DNA of 64,000 nt from Pseudaeromonas paramecii. Its GTDB lineage: Bacteria; Pseudomonadota; Gammaproteobacteria; Enterobacterales; Aeromonadaceae. The position numbers and the translations under genes are program-made. Of the stretch, positions 52,032 through 59,446 are shown one piece after another; position 1 is the stretch's first letter, and each line of letters begins with the position of its first letter. The notes below the pieces were generated by a model. That model was not told the DNA's origin and ran no database searches. It worked only from the letters and a program-made list of their open reading frames with translations. The stretch lies in contig NZ_BAABFC010000009.1 of NCBI RefSeq assembly GCF_039540575.1, positions 124,001 through 188,000 of the forward strand, read 5' to 3'.

Positions 52032-52457
52032 TTAGCCCTTGCCCAGCCGCAGCGTCTGCAACAACATCTGCTTGGCGGTATCGGCCACTTGCACATTTGT
52101 CTGGTAGGAGCGGGAGGCACTGATCATGTCCGCCATCTCTTCGATAGGATTGACGTTCGGCTTGTAGATGAAGCCATCCTTGTCCGCCATGGGATGATTG
52201 GGGTTGAACTCTTTTAGTAACGGCGCATCGCTCTCGACTATGCCTTGCACCTGCACGCCCACTGCCTCGCTCCCCGGCTGTCCACTGCCGGCTTCCTGCA
52301 ACATGGCGGCAAAAACTGGCCGCCGCGCCCGGTAAGTCTCATCCACACTGGAACTCACGCTGTCGGCATTCGCCAGATTACTGGCGGTGGTATTCAAGCG
52401 CACAGACTGGGCACTCATGGCCGAGCCGGCAACATCAAAAATCCGAAAGAGACTCAT
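52032..52457 (-). CDS. flgC: Proximal rod protein FlgC
   Basis: FlgC is a proximal rod protein of 141 residues. It starts FDVAGSAMSAQSVRLNTTASNLANADS and ends MADMISASRSYQTNVQVADTAKQMLLQTLRLG, the two rod-family helices. It overlaps flgB by four bases. Confidence 0.97.
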   Translation of the reverse strand: MSLFRIFDVAGSAMSAQSVRLNTTASNLANADSVSSSVDETYRARRPVFAAMLQEAGSGQPGSEAVGVQVQGIVESDAPLLKEFNPNHPMADKDGFIYKPNVNPIEEMADMISASRSYQTNVQVADTAKQMLLQTLRLGKG

Positions 52458-52861
52458 ACTTGATCTCCTTTGAGCGCCTTAAGCAAGCCATTGATCTTGC
52501 TGTTAAGAAACTCCAATGAGGTTTGATACTCCAGACCATTTTCCAGGAAGGCACTACGCTCCTGCTGGAGATCGACGGTGTTTCCATCCCCCGTATCGGC
52601 CTGCAGCGGCACCCGATATTTGAGCGTGCCACTCATGGCGCTGGCGCCAGCCAGGTGCTGGTTATTGGTACGCATCAATTCTGTGGTTCCACTTTGCAAA
52701 CCCTGGGCCTGACTCAAGGCACTGGAAAAGTCCAGATCCTGGGCCTTGTAGCCGGGGGTATCGGCATTGGCAATGTTGCCAGCCAGAACCTCGGCCCGCT
52801 GAGAACGCACCCCTATGGTGTACTGGTGGATCCCGAATGCTTTGTCGAATGAAATGGTCAT
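52454..52861 (-). CDS. flgB: Proximal rod protein FlgB
   Basis: FlgB is the first rod protein. The 135-residue sequence has the N-terminal FGIHQYTIGVRSQRAEVLAGNIANADTPGYKAQD pattern (in part RSQRAEVLAGNIANADTPGY) and a C-terminal helix. It heads flgBCDE under a near-perfect sigma-54 promoter located between it and cheR. Confidence 0.97.
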   Translation of the reverse strand: MTISFDKAFGIHQYTIGVRSQRAEVLAGNIANADTPGYKAQDLDFSSALSQAQGLQSGTTELMRTNNQHLAGASAMSGTLKYRVPLQADTGDGNTVDLQQERSAFLENGLEYQTSLEFLNSKINGLLKALKGDQV

Positions 52862-52884
52862 GGCGCACCTCCTGCTAGAAATTA

Positions 52885-52900
52885 AGCAAAAGGTGTGCCA
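52885..52900 (-). promoter_or_regulatory. Sigma-54 promoter of flgB
   Basis: TGGCAC-ACCTT-TTGCT on the minus strand is essentially the sigma-54 consensus. It lies 24 bases before the flgB start, after the cheR stop. Confidence 0.88.
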
Positions 52901-52917
52901 CTGGCTAGGGAGGGAGG

Positions 52918-53742
52918 TTATTTGAGCTTGTAGACAATCCCCGGATTACACCGGATCATCTCAAAGCGGTCGGTTAAGCCAGTCAGAGACTCAGAGGCCC
53001 CCAACATCAGATAGCCACCTGGATTCAGGCTGCCAGCGAACTGGTTGAGTATCTTGGACTTGATCTCAGGAGAGAAGTAGATCAACACATTACGACAAAA
53101 AATGATGTCAAACTTGCCCAACAAGCTATAGCTATCCAGCAAGTTGAAGGGACGAAAAGACACCAATTTTTTGACTCTGTCACTCACCCGCATCTTGTTG
53201 CCGTCGCACGCTTCGAAAAATTGACGCTTACGTTCTACGGACAAACCCCGAGCCAATGCCAGATTATCGTAGATGCCTTCCTTACATTGGTTCAGCATAG
53301 AGGCAGAAATATCCGTCCCCACAATCTGCACTCCACCCGGCAGGGTGCCAGGGCGCTTCATCTGCTGCTCCAATGCCGTGATGGCGATGGAATAGGGCTC
53401 CTGGCCCGAAGAGCTGGCGGCAGACCAGATCCGCAAGGTTTTGCCACTCTTACCCAGCTCAGGAAAGATACGATCCGTCAGCAACTGAAACGGATAGGTA
53501 TCCCGAAACCATAAGGTTTCGTTGGTGGTCATGGCATCCACCACCGCCATTTTGAGATCCCGTTCACGGGGATCCATGGCTCGCTTGATCAGATCGGCCA
53601 ATGTATCGGCACCGTATTGACCAACAAGAGGAGCGAGTCGACTCTTCACCAGATACTGCTTATTGGCGCCCAGCACTATGCCACTCTGGGCCTCCAAAAA
53701 GGCACTGAACTGTTTATAAAGCTCGTCGGACAGTGTCTTCAT
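52918..53742 (-). CDS. cheR: Chemoreceptor methyltransferase CheR
   Basis: CheR methylates glutamates on chemoreceptors with S-adenosylmethionine. The 274-residue protein has a helical N-terminal domain, the SAM-binding IWSAASSSGQEPYSIAI segment and FDIIFCRNVLIYFS. No C-terminal VHR-type domain extension is seen. It follows cheV by 22 bases and precedes the flgB promoter, the usual cheV-cheR-flgB order of polar clusters. Confidence 0.95.
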   Translation of the reverse strand: MKTLSDELYKQFSAFLEAQSGIVLGANKQYLVKSRLAPLVGQYGADTLADLIKRAMDPRERDLKMAVVDAMTTNETLWFRDTYPFQLLTDRIFPELGKSGKTLRIWSAASSSGQEPYSIAITALEQQMKRPGTLPGGVQIVGTDISASMLNQCKEGIYDNLALARGLSVERKRQFFEACDGNKMRVSDRVKKLVSFRPFNLLDSYSLLGKFDIIFCRNVLIYFSPEIKSKILNQFAGSLNPGGYLMLGASESLTGLTDRFEMIRCNPGIVYKLK

Positions 53743-53764
53743 TAATCTTCTTCAACTCGTTGTT

Positions 53765-54676
53765 TTACAGGGCGTCTTGAACGGCCTTGGCCAGTTCGTC
53801 CGGATGGAACTTAGCGATGAAGTTGTTTGCTCCCACCTTCTGTACCATCGCCTGGTTGAACACGCCACTCAAGGAGGTATGCAATATGACGTGCAGATCC
53901 TTGAGCCCAGGATGATTACGGATCTCCGCCGTCAGGGTATAGCCATCCATTTCCGGCATTTCAATATCCGAGATAACCAAGCCAATCTGTTCAGTGATCG
54001 GGCCCTTTTCCAACATGTCCAGCAACATAGTCAGCGCATCTTTCCCATCCTTGGCCAACAGGCATTTGACACCGATGGCATTGAGCGCACGCTCAACCTG
54101 TTTGCGGGCCACGGAGGAATCGTCTGCGACCAGCACCATGCGACCACGGGTATGATGCGCCTCGCTTGAGGCAACCACATCATCACTGACATGGGTATTG
54201 ACCGGCGAAATCTCATCCAGGATCTTTTCAACATCCAGGATCTCCACCAGCTCGCCATCCACCTCGGTGACGGCTGTCATATAGTTGAAACGCCCTGCCC
54301 CCTTGGGTGGAGGCAGGATAGCTTCCCAATTCATATTAATGATGCGCTCTACCGAACTCACCAGAAAACCCTGCACAGAGCGGTTGTATTCGGCAATGAT
54401 GATGAAGCACTTGGAGAGATCCTGGATGGGCTTACCGCCAGTGGCCAGGCTCAAGTCGATGACGGAGATGGTCTGCCCGCGAATATGGGCCACACCGCGA
54501 ACAAACGGATGCAGCTTGGGCATGACGGTTAACGCCGGACACTGCAGTACTTCGCGCACCTTGAACACATTGATGCCAAAACGTTGACGCCCCACCAACT
54601 TGAACAACAGCAACTCCAACCGATTCTGGCCAACCAGCTGAGTCAGTTGGTTTACGGAATCCAAGATACTCGCCAT
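53765..54676 (-). CDS. cheV: Chemotaxis coupling protein CheV
   Basis: CheV couples receptors to CheA and carries a receiver that tunes the link. The 303-residue protein is a CheW domain (about 18-155) fused to a receiver domain with the phosphoacceptor Asp in LVISDIEMPEMDGYT and a conserved Lys region near the end (ANNFIAKFHPDEL). It is the first minus-strand gene after the divergent flgA. Confidence 0.96.
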   Translation of the reverse strand: MASILDSVNQLTQLVGQNRLELLLFKLVGRQRFGINVFKVREVLQCPALTVMPKLHPFVRGVAHIRGQTISVIDLSLATGGKPIQDLSKCFIIIAEYNRSVQGFLVSSVERIINMNWEAILPPPKGAGRFNYMTAVTEVDGELVEILDVEKILDEISPVNTHVSDDVVASSEAHHTRGRMVLVADDSSVARKQVERALNAIGVKCLLAKDGKDALTMLLDMLEKGPITEQIGLVISDIEMPEMDGYTLTAEIRNHPGLKDLHVILHTSLSGVFNQAMVQKVGANNFIAKFHPDELAKAVQDAL

Positions 54677-54720
54677 AATTTACTCCATTTTTGGCTCAAG
54701 GCTGCAGCCGTCTGACGGAA

Positions 54721-54734
54721 CCCGTGCGCACGGG
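54721..54734. promoter_or_regulatory. Perfect 14-base palindrome between cheV and flgA
   Basis: CCCGTGCGCACGGG is a perfect palindrome that ends inside the -24 element of the flgA sigma-54 site. It could be a regulator site for the divergent cheV-flgA region. No regulator is identified. Confidence 0.4.
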
Positions 54735-54747
54735 CATGTCTTTTGCA
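54732..54747 (+). promoter_or_regulatory. Probable sigma-54 promoter of flgA
   Basis: GGGCAT-GTCTT-TTGCA on the plus strand has the GG-N10-GC spacing and a full -12 element. It lies over 100 bases before flgA. A poorer GG-N10-GC match (AGGCCT-GGATA-TTGCT) follows nearer the gene at about 54792-54807. Confidence 0.55.
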
Positions 54748-54876
54748 TACCCTTTATGTCACAAGACCTGAGTAGGTCATCATATGAGCTGAGGCCTGGA
54801 TATTGCTTCGCATCCACCTCAGATTGCAGGATCAGTATAAGTCTATATGAGCCTATTGTGCTTTATCGGCAAGAAG

Positions 54877-55563
54877 ATGGAAACGATTAGTGGGCGTTAC
54901 TTGATAGCGCTCTCATTGCTATCCACCCTTCCCTGCCAGGCTGCCGACGGTCAGCTGGTGCGGCAATTTGCCGAACAGTTTGTGCTGGATCAGATGACGG
55001 TGGATCCCACCAGCCGAGTTGAAGTCAGCGCCGGCCCGATTGACGATCGCCTCGGTCTCCATGCCTGTGACGGCCATCTGACCGCCCGCCTATCCGGCAG
55101 CGCAGAAGTACGACGCACCAATAGCGTTTATCTTAGATGCGAAGCCGAGCCCAAATGGGATATCTACTTACCGGTGCGTGTTAGGGTCTTGCGGCCTTTC
55201 GTGTCTGTCACCGAGGCAGCCCCGCGGGGCACAGTGCTGAGCGAAGGCTTAATGAGCATAGAGTTTATGGATGAGATATTACTGCGCGGCGATACCTTTA
55301 CCGAGACGGCTCCGCTGGTAGGTAGCAGACTAAAGCGGGATCTGCGTCCTGGCCAGCCTGTGCGGCAGAACCAGATTTGTGTAGTATGCCGTGGTGATCA
55401 GGTGGAAATTCAGGCCCTCACCGGTGGCATGCAAATCAAGACTCAGGGAACCGCCCTGCAAGATGGTAGTTTCGGTGAGGCGATTCGCGTGGAAAACAGC
55501 CGCTCGAAGCGGGTGATCCAGGCCGTGGTAGAAAGCACTGGCAAGGTGAATGTGAATCTGTAA
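54877..55563 (+). CDS. flgA: P-ring assembly chaperone FlgA
   Basis: FlgA is a periplasmic chaperone for the P ring. The start chosen, METISGRYLIALSLLSTLPCQA, gives a clean 22-residue signal peptide. An in-frame ATG ten codons upstream (54847) is possible, and neither has a strong ribosome site. The mature part has a SAF domain (RGTVLSEGLMSIEFMDE) and the FlgA C-terminal domain (DLRPGQPVRQNQI and GEAIRVENSRSKRVIQAVV). It is divergent from cheV and leads flgA-flgMN. Confidence 0.94.
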   Translation: METISGRYLIALSLLSTLPCQAADGQLVRQFAEQFVLDQMTVDPTSRVEVSAGPIDDRLGLHACDGHLTARLSGSAEVRRTNSVYLRCEAEPKWDIYLPVRVRVLRPFVSVTEAAPRGTVLSEGLMSIEFMDEILLRGDTFTETAPLVGSRLKRDLRPGQPVRQNQICVVCRGDQVEIQALTGGMQIKTQGTALQDGSFGEAIRVENSRSKRVIQAVVESTGKVNVNL

Positions 55564-55582
55564 CAGGGCGCAAAAAATTTTC

Positions 55583-55609
55583 TAAAGTTCGTATGCTCGG
55601 TGCCGATAA
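55583..55609 (+). promoter_or_regulatory. Sigma-28 promoter of flgM
   Basis: TAAAGTTC, eleven bases, GCCGATAA: a perfect match to the FliA consensus, between flgA and flgM and 41 bases before the flgM ATG. It lets late flagellar transcription raise FlgM, the usual feedback. Confidence 0.92.
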
Positions 55610-55649
55610 ACAGGCATGACGCGAGATTGGCGACCAACAGGTAACTATC

Positions 55650-55985
55650 ATGGCCATACACAACATCAATAACATGCTGGGTAACCAGTCCACCAAGGTG
55701 GCAAGTGGCAATACCAGCAGCCAAGCCGCCAGCAGTGCTGCCGACAATGCCGAGCAAGCACAGCAGGCCAAGGGCAGTGTACGCCAGGATGCTGTGGTGC
55801 TGACTGATCAGGCCCAGCAACTTGGTCGGGTTCAGCAGCGGCTGAGCAATGCCCCTACCACCAATCAAGCCAAGGTTGAGGCGCTCAAGTCTGCCATCGA
55901 CAAAGGCGAATACAAGGTGGATAGTCAGCGGGTAGCCAAGAAGATGATGAGCATGGAATCCGATCTGGAAAAACTCTATCGATGA
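55650..55985 (+). CDS. flgM: Anti-sigma-28 factor FlgM
   Basis: FlgM holds FliA until it is exported through the finished hook. The 111-residue protein has a low-complexity disordered N-terminal half and the conserved C-terminal part KVEALKSAIDKGEYKVDSQRVAKKMM. It is somewhat longer than the enterobacterial protein. It overlaps flgN by four bases and lies under a perfect sigma-28 promoter. Confidence 0.95.
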   Translation: MAIHNINNMLGNQSTKVASGNTSSQAASSAADNAEQAQQAKGSVRQDAVVLTDQAQQLGRVQQRLSNAPTTNQAKVEALKSAIDKGEYKVDSQRVAKKMMSMESDLEKLYR

Positions 55986-56401
55986 GCCCACTACTCGACC
56001 TGCTTCAACAGCAGGAAGATACGTTAAACCAGATGCTTGCGCTGCTTGAGGAGGAATTTGGCCTACTCAAGCAGCGCAAGGCTTTGGCGCTCCCGGAATT
56101 AACCGAAAAGAAACAACAACTCCTGGCCACCCTCGCCCAAAACGACCATGCCATCGCCGAAGCGTTACCGGATACCAATCTGCAACAGGAGTTTGCCGCC
56201 TTTCGTCAACGAATTCTGTCGCAGCTACAAGCCTGCCAGGAGCGTAACGAGGTCAACGGTAAGCTCATCGAACTGAATCTGCTCTCCAATCGCAAATTGG
56301 CCGCGGAGCTATGCCAGCTGCGGGACAAGAACAAACTCACTTACGACAACCGCGGCAACACCCAACCAGGCAAGAATGGTTCACTAAATATCAAGGCGTA
56401 A
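55982..56401 (+). CDS. flgN: Flagellar chaperone FlgN
   Basis: FlgN is the export chaperone of FlgK and FlgL. The 139-residue protein is helical with a typical long coiled coil (LLQQQEDTLNQMLALLEEEFGLL at the start). It overlaps flgM by four bases and is followed by a bidirectional terminator. Confidence 0.93.
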   Translation: MSPLLDLLQQQEDTLNQMLALLEEEFGLLKQRKALALPELTEKKQQLLATLAQNDHAIAEALPDTNLQQEFAAFRQRILSQLQACQERNEVNGKLIELNLLSNRKLAAELCQLRDKNKLTYDNRGNTQPGKNGSLNIKA

Positions 56402-56430
56402 AAAAACCACTACAAGGTGGTTTTTTTATT
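56400..56430. terminator. Bidirectional terminator between flgN and flgP
   Basis: A run of A, a short stem (ACCAC with GTGGT, extended by the A and T runs) and seven Ts work in both directions. It ends flgMN on the plus strand and flgOP on the minus strand, which converge here. Confidence 0.85.
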
Positions 56431-56444
56431 TTGCCTGCCGTCCC

Positions 56445-56867
56445 TTATTGCGCCCCTTCCAAGCGGTACAGGTCATAGAGTACCTGAGTATCCAGCTCCA
56501 ATTCGGTAGCATACATGTTGTCCAACGGATAGCTCTGCACTACCCGGGCACCCCGCACCATCCCCTCCACCGACGCCTGCAACTGATTGCTGGTCTGCAC
56601 CGCATCACGCAATGTAGTGGCCCCTTGGATCTGCTGGCCATACACCTGCTCGGTTAATTCCCGATAGGCATCGAGTTTGGAGGCACGGATCGCCTGCAGC
56701 ACCTTCTCCGACCGGCTTGGACCAGGCTGGATATCGATGACGGCATAACCGACCGCATGGAGCACCGGAAAGCGCGTCGGCGTCGCCTGTTGATAACGGA
56801 CATAATGAGTGCTGGAGCAGGCCGACAACAGCAAGGCTGCCGACATCCAGAGCACAAGACGTTTCAT
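56445..56867 (-). CDS. flgP: Flagellar outer-membrane lipoprotein FlgP
   Basis: FlgP is an LPP20-family lipoprotein that strengthens the outer-membrane ring of polar flagella. The 140-residue precursor has a lipobox LLSAC with Cys17, then the LPP20 domain (KVLQAIRASKLDAYRELTEQVYG). It follows flgO by nine bases in a two-gene unit. Confidence 0.93.
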   Translation of the reverse strand: MKRLVLWMSAALLLSACSSTHYVRYQQATPTRFPVLHAVGYAVIDIQPGPSRSEKVLQAIRASKLDAYRELTEQVYGQQIQGATTLRDAVQTSNQLQASVEGMVRGARVVQSYPLDNMYATELELDTQVLYDLYRLEGAQ

Positions 56868-56876
56868 AACCGCCCC

Positions 56877-57488
56877 TTAGTGCGTCAATTGTACCGAGTT
56901 ACCATACCGGCCAGCCGGGTAATCCCCCCGCACCAGCATGCCCTTGGTCACCGTCACGGCCCTACCCGAGTCCAGCCCCCCATTGAGCTGACTACGGGGC
57001 ACAAACCCCTGAGCCGTGGCCTCGACCATGTGGGTCTTGAGATTAATGATACGGGCGTTGATCACGATACCACTGCTGTTAGGAGCCATGGTGCCGGTCA
57101 ACACGCGCGACAAGGGCACCCGCTTGGCCAGCTCCATCCAATCTCGGCTAAACACAAAGTCCCCTTCGGGTGTGACCTTGATGCTGCCGGTGATCTTGTA
57201 ATCCAAAACCAGCTCACCCCGACGATGCAACTCATGGATAAAGTCTTCCGCTAACTGTTGGCCCAACCAATTGCTGCTGTCCAGGCTACCCAAGTTAACA
57301 AACGATGCTACCGCTATGGGTTTCATCCCTGTGTCCCCGGCCAACTTAGTCTCAAACAGATGGTCGGCCAACTGAGACACTGTACTGCTCAACTCCATGC
57401 CCTGGGATTGACTGGCCATCTTGGGGGTACGGCTAGAGCAGGCTCCCAATGGGACCAACAGAGCCAACACTAATGCCATTTTTTTCAT
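56877..57488 (-). CDS. flgO: Flagellar outer-membrane lipoprotein FlgO
   Basis: FlgO is a lipoprotein that works with FlgP and FlgT on outer rings. The 203-residue precursor has lipobox LGAC after a short hydrophobic signal and the FlgO domain (PIAVASFVNLGSLDSSNWLGQQLAEDFIHEL). The start MKKMALVL is six bases after GGAG; the upstream in-frame extension lacks a signal peptide. A sigma-28 promoter lies 33 bases upstream. Confidence 0.93.
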   Translation of the reverse strand: MKKMALVLALLVPLGACSSRTPKMASQSQGMELSSTVSQLADHLFETKLAGDTGMKPIAVASFVNLGSLDSSNWLGQQLAEDFIHELHRRGELVLDYKITGSIKVTPEGDFVFSRDWMELAKRVPLSRVLTGTMAPNSSGIVINARIINLKTHMVEATAQGFVPRSQLNGGLDSGRAVTVTKGMLVRGDYPAGRYGNSVQLTH

Positions 57489-57520
57489 GAGCAACTCCAC
57501 ACTCACTGCGCTGTTACCGT

Positions 57521-57547
57521 TTATCGGCAAATAAATGCATTCCTTAA
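57521..57547 (-). promoter_or_regulatory. Sigma-28 promoter of flgO
   Basis: On the minus strand TTAAGGAA, eleven bases, GCCGATAA. The -10 is perfect and the -35 has one mismatch. It faces flgO from the gap shared with flgT. Confidence 0.78.
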
Positions 57548-57597
57548 GCCAAACGCCACGTTTGTATAAACATTAATTTTCAAATACACCATACAAA

Positions 57598-57613
57598 AGG
57601 CATGAAGATTGCT
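57598..57613 (+). promoter_or_regulatory. Probable sigma-54 promoter of flgT
   Basis: AGGCAT-GAAGA-TTGCT on the plus strand has GG-N10-GC spacing and a good -12. It is 39 bases before flgT and diverges from the sigma-28 promoter of flgO. Confidence 0.55.
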
Positions 57614-57651
57614 TTATTGCGTCAAGAAACATAGATCCGATAGGTTGCACT

Positions 57652-58818
57652 ATGACATCACGCTGGCTCGTCCCCCTGCTCTTGCTGCTGGCTCTTCCTG
57701 CAACGCTGCAAGCCCAATGGTATCAGGTCACCGGCAGTGCCCCGCTGGTGAAGGGAGAGCTGGAATATGCACGGCAACAGGCACTGGAAGATGCCTTGCG
57801 TCAGGCACTGCTACAAGCCGGTGCCAACGTCTCCAGCCTGCAAGGCCTCAAAGACGGCGCCCTCAGTCAGGATATCTTTCTTATCCGCTCCAGCGGTGAC
57901 ATTCGCCAGTACCAGATTCTCCAGGAAGAGGAACGCAATCAGCGTCTTTACATCAAGGTGCGGGCCAATATCCGCAGCCAGCTACAGGCCTGCGAGGGCC
58001 AGCAGTATGCCAAAGGTATCTCCCTCATCCGCTTTAGCCTGGTCAATCCCGAACAGGCCAGATACGGCCATCTATTTGACATCAACAAGGCGGTGACCCA
58101 GGCACTCTACCAACGTCTGCAAAATCAGCGCCAAACATTTGTCACACAACGCTGGCTGGATGCCAACCTGGGGCTGACCCCACAATTTTTCGCCCAGGGC
58201 GATGTCCGCATTACACCGCAGATACAGCAATTGGCGCGAGACACCGAAAGCCAGTACCTGCTGTTCGGCACCCTGGATGATCTGTCATTACGCCAGACCG
58301 ATGATGGACTGATCAGCCAATGGTTTTCCCATCCCCTGCGTGCGTTTGCACTTCATCTCTATCTGTTTGATGGTCTCAGCGGCAAGTTGCAACAGACGTT
58401 GGAGTATCAAAGCGAGGCCCCCTGGACCTTCGATAAACAGGCCAAGTTAAACGTCTTTGAACAGACGTTCTGGCAATCGCCGTATGGTGCCGAGATAGGG
58501 CAGCTGCTGGATCGTGCCAGTCAGGATCTCACCTTGCAATTGCGCTGCGACAAACCAGCCGGGCGCGTGGTCAAGGTCGATGGCGATGAGTTTCATATCA
58601 ACCTGGGAAGTCGAAATGGGATTCGCTTGGGTGAGCGCATGCTACTGCAACACAAGGCGGACTATCGGGACGACAGCGGTATGACTCGCAGTGACCGCCG
58701 CCCGGCGGCCGGCATCATGGAAGTCAAGCGCCTGTATGAGGACAGTGCCGTACTGCGCACACTCAACCAGTATGCCCCGGGCAATGTACAGATAGGTGAT
58801 CTGGCCGTCATGGAATAA
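57652..58818 (+). CDS. flgT: Flagellar H-ring assembly protein FlgT
   Basis: FlgT builds the H ring around the LP ring in Vibrio-type polar flagella and supports stator and secretin-like rings. The 388-residue precursor has a signal peptide ending LPATLQA before QWYQV, then the FlgT N domain (ARQQALEDALRQALLQAGANVSSLQGL), a middle domain and a C-terminal domain with RVVKVDGDEFHINLGSRNGIRLGERM. It stands alone on the plus strand beside flgO. Confidence 0.95.
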   Translation: MTSRWLVPLLLLLALPATLQAQWYQVTGSAPLVKGELEYARQQALEDALRQALLQAGANVSSLQGLKDGALSQDIFLIRSSGDIRQYQILQEEERNQRLYIKVRANIRSQLQACEGQQYAKGISLIRFSLVNPEQARYGHLFDINKAVTQALYQRLQNQRQTFVTQRWLDANLGLTPQFFAQGDVRITPQIQQLARDTESQYLLFGTLDDLSLRQTDDGLISQWFSHPLRAFALHLYLFDGLSGKLQQTLEYQSEAPWTFDKQAKLNVFEQTFWQSPYGAEIGQLLDRASQDLTLQLRCDKPAGRVVKVDGDEFHINLGSRNGIRLGERMLLQHKADYRDDSGMTRSDRRPAAGIMEVKRLYEDSAVLRTLNQYAPGNVQIGDLAVME

Positions 58819-58872
58819 GCGCTTAAATAACAACCAGTTGAGTCCAGTTGTGGATCTTGGACGCCCCTTTGA

Positions 58873-58878
58873 TATAAT
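58873..58878 (+). promoter_or_regulatory. -10 element of the tRNA-Arg promoter
   Basis: TATAAT lies 20 bases before the tRNA. No good -35 at 17 bases was found; TTGTGG at 58848-58853 is 19 bases away. Confidence 0.5.
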
Positions 58879-58898
58879 GCCGGCGCCTTAGATGGCCG

Positions 58899-58974
58899 GT
58901 CCCCATAGTTAAACAGGATATAACTAGCCCCTCCTAAGGGCTGATTCCAGGTTCGAGCCCTGGTGGGGACGCCA
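58899..58974 (+). tRNA. argW: tRNA-Arg(CCT)
   Basis: The cloverleaf closes fully: acceptor GTCCCCA with TGGGGAC, anticodon stem AGCCC/GGGCT around loop CTCCTAA giving anticodon CCT, and T arm CCAGG-TTCGAGC-CCTGG. The encoded CCA end is present. It reads AGG arginine codons and closely resembles Escherichia coli argW. Such genes are common integration sites, but no integrase or duplicated end is seen nearby. Confidence 0.95.
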
Positions 58975-59007
58975 AATCACTGTTTCTTGCCGTAGCAAGA
59001 CACGCCT

Positions 59008-59040
59008 AAAACCCGCACTGCCTCGGCATGCGGGTTTTTT
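59008..59040 (+). terminator. Terminator of tRNA-Arg
   Basis: A 10-bp stem (AAAACCCGCA with TGCGGGTTTT) and T tract follow the tRNA by about 35 bases. Confidence 0.88.
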
Positions 59041-59064
59041 GTTGCATTCGTGACGCCAACTGAA

Positions 59065-59084
59065 TACTGTTTATTTTTACAGTC
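59065..59084 (+). promoter_or_regulatory. LexA (SOS) box of yebG
   Basis: TACTGTTTATTTTTACAGTC contains CTGT-N8-ACAG with an AT-rich spacer, the gammaproteobacterial LexA site. It lies 27 bases before yebG, which is a known LexA target in Escherichia coli. Confidence 0.9.
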
Positions 59085-59110
59085 AACCCACAAGACAGGA
59101 ACCCGATCCC

Positions 59111-59434
59111 ATGGCAGTGGAAATCAAATACGTGGTGGTACGTAACGGCGAGGAGAAGATGACGTTCGCAAGCAAGAAAGAGGCGGATGCCTATGACAAG
59201 ATGCTGGACATGGCCGATCAACTGACCCTGCTGCTGGCCGAGGCGCCCGTTAACCTGTCCGAAGATGCTCAGGAGGCCCTGGCCCTCTACCTGGCAGGCC
59301 AGAAAGAGGCGCTGCAACAGATCCTCAAGGGCGGCAGCCTGAGCGTCAGCGAGACCAGCGATCTGAGTGAAGTACCCCAGCCCGACAGCAAGCCTGCCCG
59401 TAAGCCACGCAAGGCTGAGGCCGATGCGGCCTAA
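59111..59434 (+). CDS. yebG: SOS-induced protein YebG
   Basis: YebG is a small DNA-damage-inducible protein of unknown exact function. The 107-residue sequence starts AVEIKYVVVRNGEEKMTFASKKEADAYDKML, matching the family (in part KYVVVRNGEEKMTFASKKEA), with a charged Pro/Lys-rich tail. A consensus SOS box precedes it. Confidence 0.94.
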   Translation: MAVEIKYVVVRNGEEKMTFASKKEADAYDKMLDMADQLTLLLAEAPVNLSEDAQEALALYLAGQKEALQQILKGGSLSVSETSDLSEVPQPDSKPARKPRKAEADAA

Positions 59435-59446
59435 GGCGGAACAGTC

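Noticed and set aside
58899..58974. tRNA-Arg as an active integration site
   Set aside because: No integrase, no duplicated tRNA 3' end and no foreign block was seen next to it in this window.
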